Made by a program: the position numbers and the translations under genes. Under the pieces are notes generated by a model. The model saw only the letters and a list, made by a program, of their open reading frames with translations. It did no database searches and was not told the origin of the DNA. From assembly GCA_903907865.1 (NCBI GenBank), contig CAIVPR010000088.1, positions 62,001 to 126,000 of the forward strand: a stretch of DNA of 64,000 bases. Direction: 5' to 3'. Below, piece after piece: positions 56,313 to 64,000 of this stretch (its first letter is position 1; the number at the start of each line of letters is the position of its first letter). Source of the stretch: an uncultured Acidobacteriia bacterium. GTDB lineage: Bacteria > Acidobacteriota > Terriglobia > Bryobacterales > Bryobacteraceae.

Positions 56313-56600
56313 GTGCGCGTTGAATTCCATCCGGAGGCGGCGGAGGAGTTCGAAGCCGCACTGTATTGGTACTCCAACCGGAGCATCCGGGCTGCGCGAC
56401 AGTTTGTTCAGAAAATCGACGACGCGGTGGCTTTGATCGAGCGCGAACCGAGGTTATGGCCGAAGGATGGAAATGTGCGGAGGATGGTCCTGTCGCAGTT
56501 CCCGTTCTCCTTGGTGTACCTCGAACGCCCGTCGTCCATTGAACTGGTCGCCATCGCTCATGCCAAGCGACGACCGGGCTACTGGCGGTACCGGGTCTGA
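56313..56600 (+). CDS. ParE/RelE-type toxin
   Basis: A 95-aa RelE/ParE-fold protein: MRVEFHPEAAEEFEAALYWY and SIRAARQFVQKIDDAVALIE, then RRMVLSQFPFSLVYLERPSS, ending in HAKRRPGYWRYRV, as typical of the ParE branch of the superfamily. It either poisons gyrase or cleaves mRNA; the branch suggests gyrase but this is inference. Starts with GTG at 56313, 3 bp after the antitoxin stop. A 231-bp gap follows in which I see only a C-rich stretch near 56610. Confidence 0.9.
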   Translation: MRVEFHPEAAEEFEAALYWYSNRSIRAARQFVQKIDDAVALIEREPRLWPKDGNVRRMVLSQFPFSLVYLERPSSIELVAIAHAKRRPGYWRYRV

Positions 56601-56831
56601 GCTGGTCCCCCCCCAAGCCCCCCTCCCAAAAAACCACCCCTTCCCCCCATCGTGATATGCTGATCGGCATGCAGGGCTTCGCGCCCCGCACGTTTAAATC
56701 GGGCCGATGCAAATCTTTACGAGACCAATTGTTGCACCGCAACGTCCCGATAACGGATGATGCCTAACAAGCGGCAGTTCACGCGAGCACGCGGGTCCGC
56801 CCAGGGCGGCTCATAAAACCGGTCGATACCA

Positions 56832-59090
56832 ATGTTCGAGCTGCTCTTCAAATATCCGCCCGCAATCTTCTCGAAGGGAAAGCTCGTCCTCCTTTCGCCG
56901 CAGCCCTTGTGGCTGCTTTTCGTCCTGCTCGCCGCCGCCGCCGGGGCGCTGTTGTGGAACATCCGCCGCAACAAGCTGGAGCTCTCCTCGCTCCGCACCT
57001 ACGCCATCTGGGTCGCGCAGTCGCTGCTGCTGGCGCTGATCCTGTTCATGCTCTGGCGTCCGGCTATTTCCGTCGCGCGCCTCCGGCCCCAGCAGAACGT
57101 GGTCGCCGTGTTGGTTGACCACTCCCGCAGCATGGGCCTTGCCAACGACACGTCCAATTCCGACGGGAAAACGCGCCTGAAGGCAGCCGAGGAGCTCCTC
57201 AATGACACCCTGCTGCCCGGCATGGGTGCCAAATTCCAGATTCGCAGCTACCAATTTGGCCGCGACGCCTCGCGCGTCGAGATCCCCAAGGGCCTCAAGG
57301 CCGACGACGACGCCACCCGCATCGGCGACAGCCTGAAGCATATCGCCGCCGAAGCAGGCACCATGCCGCTCGGGGCCATCGTACTTTTGACCGACGGCGG
57401 CGACAACTCGGGCGGCATCGACCGCGAGACTCTCGCGCAGTTGAAGCAGTTGAAGGTCCCGGTCCACACGGTGGGTTTCGGCCCGGAACGCTTTAATAAG
57501 GATGTGGAAGTCGAGGACGTCGCCATACCGGCCCGCGTGCTGCCGAATTCGCGCATCAACGCCCGCGTCTCCTTCCGCCAACACGGTTACGCCGACCAGA
57601 AGGCGCGCTTGGTGGTCCGCGAAAACAACCGCCCCATAGCTCAGCAGGATTTCACTCTCAAGGGAGACGTCGAACAGAGTCAGACCGTCGTCTTCAATTC
57701 CGGCGAGAAGGGCGCGCACAGTTTCCAGATCGGCATCGAACCGCTGGCCGGCGAGGAGAGCAAGGCCAACAACGCCGTCATCCGCGTCGTCAACGTCACC
57801 CAGAAGAAGATGCGCATCCTCTACGTGGAGGGCGAGCCGCGCTGGGAGTACAAATTCATGCGCCGCGCGGTGGAGGACGAAACCAGCATCGAGCTCGTCT
57901 CCATGCTGCGCACCACTCAGAACAAGATCTATCGCCAGGGCATTTCGTCGCCGACCGAGCTGGAGGGCGGTTTCCCCTCGAAACCCGAGGAACTGTTCGC
58001 CTACGACGGCCTGATCATCGGCAGCGTCGAGGCCAACTACTTCTCCAACGTCCAGCAGCAGATGATCAAGGACTTCGCCGACCGTCGCGGTGGCGGCGTC
58101 ATGTTCCTGGCGGGCCGGTTCGCGCTGAACGACGGGGGCTACCTCAACACCCCGATGGCCGAGATGATGCCGGTGCATCTACTCAATGACAAGACGTGGT
58201 CGCGTGATTTTTCCGATGTCGCGCTCACCGAACAGGGCCGCGAAAGTCCCATCGCGCGAATCGAAGAAGGCAAAGATTCGAGCGCGGCTCGGTGGAAAAA
58301 GATGCCGCAGATCGCCAACTACGCCGGTGTGGGTTCTCCCAAGCCGGGCGCAGTGGTGCTGATGAATGTGTCGCCGGCGGGCCACAAGCCCTCGCCACTA
58401 TTGACCATCCAGAACTACGGGCACGGGCGCACGGCGGTCTTCGCCACTGCCGGTACCTGGCGTTGGAAGATGCTGCAGGAGCATTCCGACAAAACGCACG
58501 CCACTTTCTGGCAGCAGTTGCTCCGCTGGCTAGTGAACGAGACGCCGGGCCAGGTGGCGGCGACGACCCCGAGGCAGGTCCTGTCGGACGAGACACGGGT
58601 TCCGCTGCGCGCCGTCGTCCGCGACAAGCAGTACAACGTGGTGCCGGGAGCGGTGGTCGAGGCAACGCTGACGCGTCCCGACGGTCAGTCGGCCGTGTTC
58701 GAGTTGAAGCCGGATCCTCTGGAGCCGGGGACGTACACGGGCGAGTACTCAGCGGATAAGGCGGGCAGCTACGTGGCGGAGATCGTGGCCCGTCAGGACA
58801 AGGCGGAGTTGGGTCGCGACACCGTGACCTTCCTGCGCGAGGACGGCGTGGCGGAGAACTTCAACGCGTCGCAGAATAAGGATTTGCTGGAGAAGCTCTC
58901 GGCAGACACCGGCGGGACGTATTTTACGCCTTCGAAGGCCAAGAGCCTGTCAGAGGAAGTGGCTGTTTCCGAGGCCGGGATCACCGCGCATGACAATTTG
59001 GATATCTGGGACATGCCGATCCTGTTCCTGTTGGTGGTGCTGATCCGTGGCGGCGAGTGGTTGCTGCGCCGGAAATGGGGGGTGGTGTAG
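56832..59090 (+). CDS. VWA/glutamine-amidotransferase-like membrane protein
   Basis: A 752-aa protein with two N-terminal membrane helices (about 22-41 and 58-76), then a VWA domain with the MIDAS-like AVLVDHSRSMG (Asp96, Ser98, Ser100) and LLTDGGDNSGG. The middle (about 330-560) has the glutamine-amidotransferase-like fold without its Cys (ILYVEGEPRWEYKFMRRAVE opens it). A last helix closes near residue 735. It fits the large accessory protein found beside MoxR/DUF58 genes in Acidobacteriota. First gene of a five-gene operon whose junctions overlap or nearly touch. Confidence 0.85.
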   Translation: MFELLFKYPPAIFSKGKLVLLSPQPLWLLFVLLAAAAGALLWNIRRNKLELSSLRTYAIWVAQSLLLALILFMLWRPAISVARLRPQQNVVAVLVDHSRSMGLANDTSNSDGKTRLKAAEELLNDTLLPGMGAKFQIRSYQFGRDASRVEIPKGLKADDDATRIGDSLKHIAAEAGTMPLGAIVLLTDGGDNSGGIDRETLAQLKQLKVPVHTVGFGPERFNKDVEVEDVAIPARVLPNSRINARVSFRQHGYADQKARLVVRENNRPIAQQDFTLKGDVEQSQTVVFNSGEKGAHSFQIGIEPLAGEESKANNAVIRVVNVTQKKMRILYVEGEPRWEYKFMRRAVEDETSIELVSMLRTTQNKIYRQGISSPTELEGGFPSKPEELFAYDGLIIGSVEANYFSNVQQQMIKDFADRRGGGVMFLAGRFALNDGGYLNTPMAEMMPVHLLNDKTWSRDFSDVALTEQGRESPIARIEEGKDSSAARWKKMPQIANYAGVGSPKPGAVVLMNVSPAGHKPSPLLTIQNYGHGRTAVFATAGTWRWKMLQEHSDKTHATFWQQLLRWLVNETPGQVAATTPRQVLSDETRVPLRAVVRDKQYNVVPGAVVEATLTRPDGQSAVFELKPDPLEPGTYTGEYSADKAGSYVAEIVARQDKAELGRDTVTFLREDGVAENFNASQNKDLLEKLSADTGGTYFTPSKAKSLSEEVAVSEAGITAHDNLDIWDMPILFLLVVLIRGGEWLLRRKWGVV

Positions 59091-59092
59091 TG

Positions 59093-60031
59093 ATGCGGTC
59101 AGTCCAGTTCGTTTGTCGCGGCCTGAAAGGCCGCAGCAGCCAAGAATGGCTGCCCTACAAGGCCCTTCTTGCGCTGTTCCTCCTAGCCACCCAGGCCCAG
59201 GCCGCCACCTACTTCTTAACTGTGGCCGGACTCGGCGGCGAGCCCGATTACGAAACCCGCTTCAACCTCCTCGCCACCGACGCCGACAAGCTCCTCCGCT
59301 CCGGCGGAGGCGACCGAGTCGTCGAAACCCTAAAGGGCCCAGACGCCACCAAGGCCAAGCTCACTGCGGCATTGACCAAAATCGCCGGAACCGCCAAAAT
59401 CCCCGACGTCTTCATCCTCATGATGATCGGCCATGGAACTTTCGACGGCACCGAATACAAGTTCAACTTGCCCGGTCCCGACATCACAGGCACCGAACTC
59501 GCCGCCCTGCTGAACAAGATCCCGGCGGGCCGTCAACTGGTCGTCGACATGACCAGCGCCTCCGGCGGCGTCACCCCCGCGCTAAAGCACGACGGGCGCA
59601 CCGTCATCACCGCCACAAAGTCCGGCTCCGAGAAGAACGCCACCATCTTCGCCCGCTACTGGGTGGAAGCCCTGCGCGACCCCTCGGCCGACACTGACAA
59701 GAACGAGACCGTCACCGCCCTTGAGGCCTACAAGTACGCCTCCACCAAGACCGCCGCCTTTTTCACCGAGCAGAAGCGCCTCGCCACGGAGCATTCGGTG
59801 CTCGAAGACCAGCCGCGCGCCGCCGCATTCCCGCTCATCCGTTACGGTGCCGCCGCCGCCAAGGTTACCGACCCCGCCAAACAGGCCCTCGTCGCGAAAA
59901 AGGAAGACATCGAAAACCGCATCGACGCGCTCAAATACCAAAAGGACCTCATGGCCCCAGAGGACTACAAGCGCCAGATCTCCGCCCTGCTCCTGGAACT
60001 GGCCCGCACCCAGGAGGCGCTCGAAAAGTGA
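59093..60031 (+). CDS. Secreted caspase-like (C14-fold) protein lacking the catalytic Cys
   Basis: A 312-aa protein. After a signal region (LLALFLLATQAQAATYFLTV about 25-43) comes a caspase-type core: the catalytic-type His in MMIGHGTFDGTEYKFNLPGP (His114), and VVDMTSASGG (151-159) where active caspases have DxCxSG; the Cys position is Ser155. A helical tail (about 260-312) follows. Probably a non-proteolytic paralogue. The N-terminal 25 residues are encoded by a REP-like repeat. Starts 2 bp after the VWA gene and overlaps the next gene by 4 bp. Confidence 0.75.
   Translation: MRSVQFVCRGLKGRSSQEWLPYKALLALFLLATQAQAATYFLTVAGLGGEPDYETRFNLLATDADKLLRSGGGDRVVETLKGPDATKAKLTAALTKIAGTAKIPDVFILMMIGHGTFDGTEYKFNLPGPDITGTELAALLNKIPAGRQLVVDMTSASGGVTPALKHDGRTVITATKSGSEKNATIFARYWVEALRDPSADTDKNETVTALEAYKYASTKTAAFFTEQKRLATEHSVLEDQPRAAAFPLIRYGAAAAKVTDPAKQALVAKKEDIENRIDALKYQKDLMAPEDYKRQISALLLELARTQEALEK
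59118..59160. repeat. REP-like double hairpin, copy E, inside coding sequence
   Basis: GCGGCCT-gaa-AGGCCGC followed by GCAGCCA-agaa-TGGCTGC and CCCTACAA: the same two-stem plan and trailing CCC-ACAA motif as copies A-D. It overlaps codons 9-23 of the caspase-like protein and is translated as RGLKGRSSQEWLPYK. Confidence 0.75.
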
Positions 60032-62187
60032 CGCGTCTCGGGCTTGGATTGCTGGTCGGATTGTCGCTCGTCGCGCAGCAACCCGCCGCGCCGAAGAAAG
60101 CTGTGCCCAGTAACGACCCGCGCCTCGCCGCCGGACTCGCCACCGCCGAAGCCCTCTGGAAATCCGGCGACTTCGAAGGTGCCAGCAAGGCCTTCGGTGC
60201 CATCGTCGTGGCCGACCCCGCCAACGCCAACTACCGAGTCCGCTGGGGACAGCTCTTCTTCGAACGATTCAATCCCGGCGAGGCCACCAAGCTCTACCTC
60301 GAAGCGCTGGCAATTGACGACAAGAACCCCCAAGCCTGGCTTGGCCTCGCCGAAGTTCAAGCGGAGGAGTTCAACAGCAAGGCCTCCGAGGCCGCCGACA
60401 AGGCGCTCGCCCTCGACCCCAAGCTCTACAAGGCCCACGAAATCAAGGCCCGCATGGCGCTTGAAGACGACGACCACAAGACCGCCGCCGCCGAATGCGA
60501 CGAGGCCCTCAAGATTGAGCCCAACGCCGTCCAAGCCATCGCCATCCACGCGTCCGTGGACCTGCTGGCCGATAAACCTTCCACTTGGACAGCGAAAATC
60601 GCCAACCGCGCCGAAGGCTTCGACACAATCGCGCACTTCTTCGTCCTCAACCGCCGCTATGAGGACGGCATCGACTACTACCGCAAGGCGATCGCCGCCG
60701 ACCCCAAACTCTGGCGCGCCCACGCCCAACTCGGCGTCAACCTGATGCGTCTCGGTCTCGCCGGGGAAGCCCGCACCGAGCTGGAACTCTGCTACGAGAA
60801 CCACTATCGGGATGCCGCCACCGTCAACACCCTCCGGTTGATGGACACCTACGTCGACTACAAGACTTACGAATCCCCAGGCATTGTCCTCAAGCTCCAC
60901 AAGAAGGAGGACGAGGCCCTTCGCCCGTATTTCGAGGCCGAAATCCGCCGCGCCATGGCCGTTTTCGAGAAGAAGTACCAGCACAAGCTCCCGCAGCCTG
61001 TGCAGGTCGAGGTCTACCCCAACCACGAGGATTTCGCCGTCCGCACCATGGGCATGCCCGGTTTGGGCGCGCTTGGCGTGACGTTCCACGGCATCAGCGG
61101 CAACGCCATCGCCATGGACAGCCCCTCGGGACGCCCGCCCGGCCAATTCCACTGGGCCAGCACCCTCTGGCACGAGCTCAGCCACATGTACATCCTGTCG
61201 TTGACCAACGACCGGGTGGTGCGCTGGTTCACCGAAGGTCTCGCCGTCCACGAAGAGACCGCAACCATCCCCGACTGGGGCGACCGCATCACCCCCGATA
61301 TCATCATCGCCATCCGCGACAAGAAGCTGCTGCCCGTGGCCGAAATCGACCGCGGCTTCATCCACCCCAAGTTCCCCGAGCAGGTGATCGTCTCCTACTT
61401 CGAGGCGGGTAAGATGTGCGACTACATCGCCAAGCGCTGGGGCGAAGGCAAGCTCCTCGACATCGCCCGCGAATTCGCCAAGAATCGGCCCACGGTGGAC
61501 GTGATCCGCGACCAGCTCAAGATCGAGCCCGAGGCCTTCGACAAGGACTTCCTCGCCGACCTCGAAAAGGAAACCGAGGTCACCGTCAAGAACTTCAAGG
61601 AATGGACGACCGGTCTCGGCGAAGTCAACAAGCTGGCCCGCGCCACCCCGCCCGACAACGACGCCATCGTCACCAAGGGCCGCGCACTCGAATTCTTCTA
61701 CCCCGACTATGTCGAGGCGGGCAACGCCTACGTCCTCGTCGCGAAGGCGCTCCTCGCCAAGGGCGACAAGCCTGGGGCGATGGCCGAATACGCCAAGTAC
61801 TCGAAGAACAGCGGGCGCGACGCCGACACCATCAAGGCCTACGCCGACCTTCTGAAGGAATCCGGCAACTCCACGCAGGCCGAAAAGGAATTGGAACGGC
61901 TCAACGCCATCAATCCATTGGACCGCAATTTGCATGAACGCCTGGGTGCGCTGTACCTCGCAACCAACCAGGCACCGTTGGCAGCAAGGGAGTTCGGGGC
62001 TGTTGTCGCCCTGAATCCGATCGACGTGGCAGGCAGCCACTACAATCTAGCAATGGCCTTCAAGGCACAGGGCCTCATCGACAAGGCCAGAGAGGAAACC
62101 CTCACCGCGCTCGAGGCGGCCCCGGACTTCCGGCCCGCGCAGAAGCTTCTTCTGCAACTCGAGAGCGCTGCGGAACCGAAAAAATAA
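60028..62187 (+). CDS. Secreted TPR and peptidase-MA-type zinc metallopeptidase
   Basis: A 719-aa protein with signal peptide MTRLGLGLLVGLSLVAQQPA. TPR helices at about 30-240 (ALWKSGDFEGASKAFGAIVV, GEATKLYLEALAIDDKNPQA). Then a gluzincin domain with HELSH at 382-386 and the third ligand Glu403 in WFTEGLAVHEE. More TPRs at about 560-700. Probably a periplasmic protease whose TPRs bind partners. It overlaps the caspase-like gene by 4 bp and precedes the MoxR gene by 2 bp. Confidence 0.88.
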   Translation: MTRLGLGLLVGLSLVAQQPAAPKKAVPSNDPRLAAGLATAEALWKSGDFEGASKAFGAIVVADPANANYRVRWGQLFFERFNPGEATKLYLEALAIDDKNPQAWLGLAEVQAEEFNSKASEAADKALALDPKLYKAHEIKARMALEDDDHKTAAAECDEALKIEPNAVQAIAIHASVDLLADKPSTWTAKIANRAEGFDTIAHFFVLNRRYEDGIDYYRKAIAADPKLWRAHAQLGVNLMRLGLAGEARTELELCYENHYRDAATVNTLRLMDTYVDYKTYESPGIVLKLHKKEDEALRPYFEAEIRRAMAVFEKKYQHKLPQPVQVEVYPNHEDFAVRTMGMPGLGALGVTFHGISGNAIAMDSPSGRPPGQFHWASTLWHELSHMYILSLTNDRVVRWFTEGLAVHEETATIPDWGDRITPDIIIAIRDKKLLPVAEIDRGFIHPKFPEQVIVSYFEAGKMCDYIAKRWGEGKLLDIAREFAKNRPTVDVIRDQLKIEPEAFDKDFLADLEKETEVTVKNFKEWTTGLGEVNKLARATPPDNDAIVTKGRALEFFYPDYVEAGNAYVLVAKALLAKGDKPGAMAEYAKYSKNSGRDADTIKAYADLLKESGNSTQAEKELERLNAINPLDRNLHERLGALYLATNQAPLAAREFGAVVALNPIDVAGSHYNLAMAFKAQGLIDKAREETLTALEAAPDFRPAQKLLLQLESAAEPKK

Positions 62188-62189
62188 CC

Positions 62190-63212
62190 ATGCCCGAAAT
62201 CGTGAACCCACAAGTCACCGACGACCTCCGGTCCCGGATTGCACGCTTCAAGGAAGTTGACGCCGAGATCGTCCGGCAGGTCCACCGGGTGATCGTTGGC
62301 CAGGAGGAAGTGATCGAACAGGTGCGCATCGGCCTGTACGTGGGCGGGCACTGCCTGATCACGGGCTTGCCGGGTACCGCCAAAACCCTGCTGGTCCGCA
62401 CCATGGCCGACGTCCTGGGGCTGCTGTTCAAGCGCATCCAGTTCACGCCCGACCTGATGCCGACCGACATCACCGGCACCGACATCATCGAAGAGGATCC
62501 GATCACGCGGCAACGCACGTGGACCTTCGTCCAAGGGCCGATCTTCGCCAACGTCCTCCTCGCCGACGAAATCAACCGTACGCCGCCCAAGACCCAGGCT
62601 GCGCTGCTCGAATCCATGCAGGAACGCTCCTGCACCGTGCGCGGACGCCGCTACGACCTGCCCGCGCCGTTCTTCGTGCTCGCCACCCAGAACCCGATCG
62701 AACTCGAAGGCACCTACCCGCTGCCGGAAGCCCAGCTCGACCGCTTCCTGTTCAACATCATGCTGGACTACCTGACGGCCGACCAGGAACTGGCCGTCGT
62801 CGACCTGACGACCACCACCAAGGTCGCCAAGGCCGATCCTATCACAACCGCCGAGGAAATGCTCGGGTTCCAGCAACTGGTCCGCATGACGCCGATCGGC
62901 GACACGGTGGCCCGCTACGCCATCGAACTGGTGCGTGCGACGCGCTTCAAGGACCCGTCGGCACCGGACATCGTTAAGAAGTACGTGAACTACGGCGGAT
63001 CGGTGCGCGCGGCGCAGTTCCTTGTACTAGCGGCCAAAGCGCGGGCTCTGATGAAGGGCCGCGTGCACGTGAGCTTCGACGACATCCGGGAACTGTACAT
63101 CCCGATCCTGCGCCACAGGATCCTGCTGAACTTCCACGCGGAGTCCGACAAGCTGACACCGGACGACGTGCTCCGGCAGGTGCTGCAACAAAAGCCGGCA
63201 CCGCGCGACTAA
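62190..63212 (+). CDS. MoxR-family AAA+ ATPase
   Basis: A 340-aa MoxR ATPase. Walker A is GLPGTAKT (59-66), Walker B ANVLLADEINR (120-130), then PPKTQAALLESMQERS with the MoxR sensor region and VLATQNPIELEGTYPLPEAQ. MoxR proteins act as chaperones with VWA-domain partners; here the DUF58 protein (39 bp downstream) and the VWA protein (upstream) are both present. The family assignment is firm; its client is unknown. Confidence 0.95.
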   Translation: MPEIVNPQVTDDLRSRIARFKEVDAEIVRQVHRVIVGQEEVIEQVRIGLYVGGHCLITGLPGTAKTLLVRTMADVLGLLFKRIQFTPDLMPTDITGTDIIEEDPITRQRTWTFVQGPIFANVLLADEINRTPPKTQAALLESMQERSCTVRGRRYDLPAPFFVLATQNPIELEGTYPLPEAQLDRFLFNIMLDYLTADQELAVVDLTTTTKVAKADPITTAEEMLGFQQLVRMTPIGDTVARYAIELVRATRFKDPSAPDIVKKYVNYGGSVRAAQFLVLAAKARALMKGRVHVSFDDIRELYIPILRHRILLNFHAESDKLTPDDVLRQVLQQKPAPRD

Positions 63213-63250
63213 TCGCGCGGTCCTTCAAACAAAACAAAGCCAGGGCCATC

Positions 63251-64000
63251 ATGCTGCAGCGTTTTCTAGACCCGCAGGTGCTCGCGTCCATTTCCTCGCT
63301 CGATCTCGTGGCGAGGACGGTGGTCGACGGTTTCGTTGCGGGTCTGCACCGTTCGCCGACGTTCGGATTCAGCCAGGAGTTCGCCGAGTACCAGCAGTAT
63401 GTGGAAGGCGACGACCTCCGGCACGTGGATTGGAACGTCTATGCGCGGACCGAGAAGATCTACCTGAAGCGCTTCAAGGGCGAGACCAACTCGCAGTTGT
63501 TGATGCTGATCGACACGAGCGCATCGATGACGTACACGTCGACGAAGGTCACCAAGATCGACTATTCGCGGTTCATCGCGGCGTCGCTGGCGCACTTGGC
63601 CTCGATCCAGCGCGACGCGACCGGGATCATCATCTTCGACAACGATGTGAACAACTACATCCCGCCGTCGACCCGGCAGGGGCAGTTGATGCGGCTGCTG
63701 CACGCGATCGAGCATGCCGAGGGCGGCGCGGACGGCACACGGACGGACTTCGTGAAGCCGTTCCTGCACTTCCAGGAGTTTTTGAAGCGGCGCGGGATCG
63801 TGGTGGTGATGTCGGATTTCCTCGGGGACCCGGAGTCGATTGTGAAGGCGATCGAGCCTCTGCGGTACCGCGGGAACGAGGTCGTGATGTTCCACCTGCT
63901 GGACCCGAACGAGATCGCCCCGAAGTTCAAGGATCCGGTGTTGTTGGTGGACATGGAGGACCAGACGGCGATGGAGATCTCGCCGGAGTACGCGCGGAAC
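63251..64000 (+). CDS. DUF58/VWA-type protein, partial at window edge
   Basis: 250 codons are visible and the gene runs off the right edge. The DUF58 signature is clear: FGFSQEFAEYQQYVEGDDLR, then HVDWNVYARTEKIYLKRFKG, then a VWA-like MLIDTSASMTYTS and VVVMSDFLGDPESI. It is cytoplasmic, with no membrane helix in the visible part. It is the usual partner of the upstream MoxR gene; BatA-like genes would be expected beyond the edge. Confidence 0.9.
   Translation, partial: MLQRFLDPQVLASISSLDLVARTVVDGFVAGLHRSPTFGFSQEFAEYQQYVEGDDLRHVDWNVYARTEKIYLKRFKGETNSQLLMLIDTSASMTYTSTKVTKIDYSRFIAASLAHLASIQRDATGIIIFDNDVNNYIPPSTRQGQLMRLLHAIEHAEGGADGTRTDFVKPFLHFQEFLKRRGIVVVMSDFLGDPESIVKAIEPLRYRGNEVVMFHLLDPNEIAPKFKDPVLLVDMEDQTAMEISPEYARN

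Overview
The window is GC-rich, gene-dense bacterial DNA. It probably comes from an Acidobacteriota genome of the Bryobacterales/Solibacter kind. This is inferred from small lineage-typical proteins (the 76-aa MDVTKVLADLREQ protein and the NATKSTGPRTAAGK protein), the many secreted TPR and peptidase genes, DUF2911 and DUF2339 genes, and short interspersed hairpin repeats. No rRNA, tRNA, CRISPR array or complete insertion sequence is visible.

Layout. 1-5646 (minus strand) is the end of a surface-glycan cluster: flippase, GDP-fucose synthesis (gmd, fcl), a PglF/WbpM-type 4,6-dehydratase and a DegT-type sugar aminotransferase. 5.8-9.7 kb has small secreted proteins and an IorAB-like molybdenum hydroxylase pair. 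9.7-12.9 kb has an MFS carrier divergent from a tannase-family esterase. 12.9-19.8 kb has a cNMP-binding patatin, the tRNA methylthiotransferase MtaB and a giant DUF2339 membrane protein. 19.9-26 kb is accessory: an ANR/STGPRT family protein, a SIR2-STAND-TPR gene of the anti-phage type broken by one frameshift, hicAB with a HigA-like regulator, and a cluster of REP-like double hairpins. 26-28.3 kb is moaA, nadA and an FmdB zinc ribbon. 28.5-37.7 kb has an acyltransferase, a secreted TPR protein, two transporters, a sulfatase relic and an M14 carboxypeptidase. 38-39.3 kb has a HEPN-like protein and a relic copy of the M14 gene. 39.6-46.1 kb has two transglutaminases with an N-formylglutamate amidohydrolase, mazEF, an aldehyde dehydrogenase, and an ECF sigma factor with a HEAT-repeat anti-sigma protein. 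46.2-53.4 kb has a hypothetical gene fused to an antitoxin fragment, a fructokinase divergent from a sugar-binding lipoprotein, a Ser/Thr kinase and an unrecognised protein. 53.5-56.6 kb has purA, a truncated higBA, a decayed lipoprotein gene and a ParE/RelE-type toxin-antitoxin pair. 56.8-64 kb is one tight operon: VWA protein, caspase-like protein, TPR metallopeptidase, MoxR ATPase and DUF58 protein (cut by the window edge).

The most interesting material is the SIR2-STAND-TPR gene with its near-identical 138-bp repeats, the REP-like double-hairpin family (one copy is translated inside a signal-peptide region), five toxin-antitoxin loci or relics, several gene relics that record past deletions, and the MoxR/DUF58/VWA operon carrying a caspase fold that lacks its catalytic Cys.
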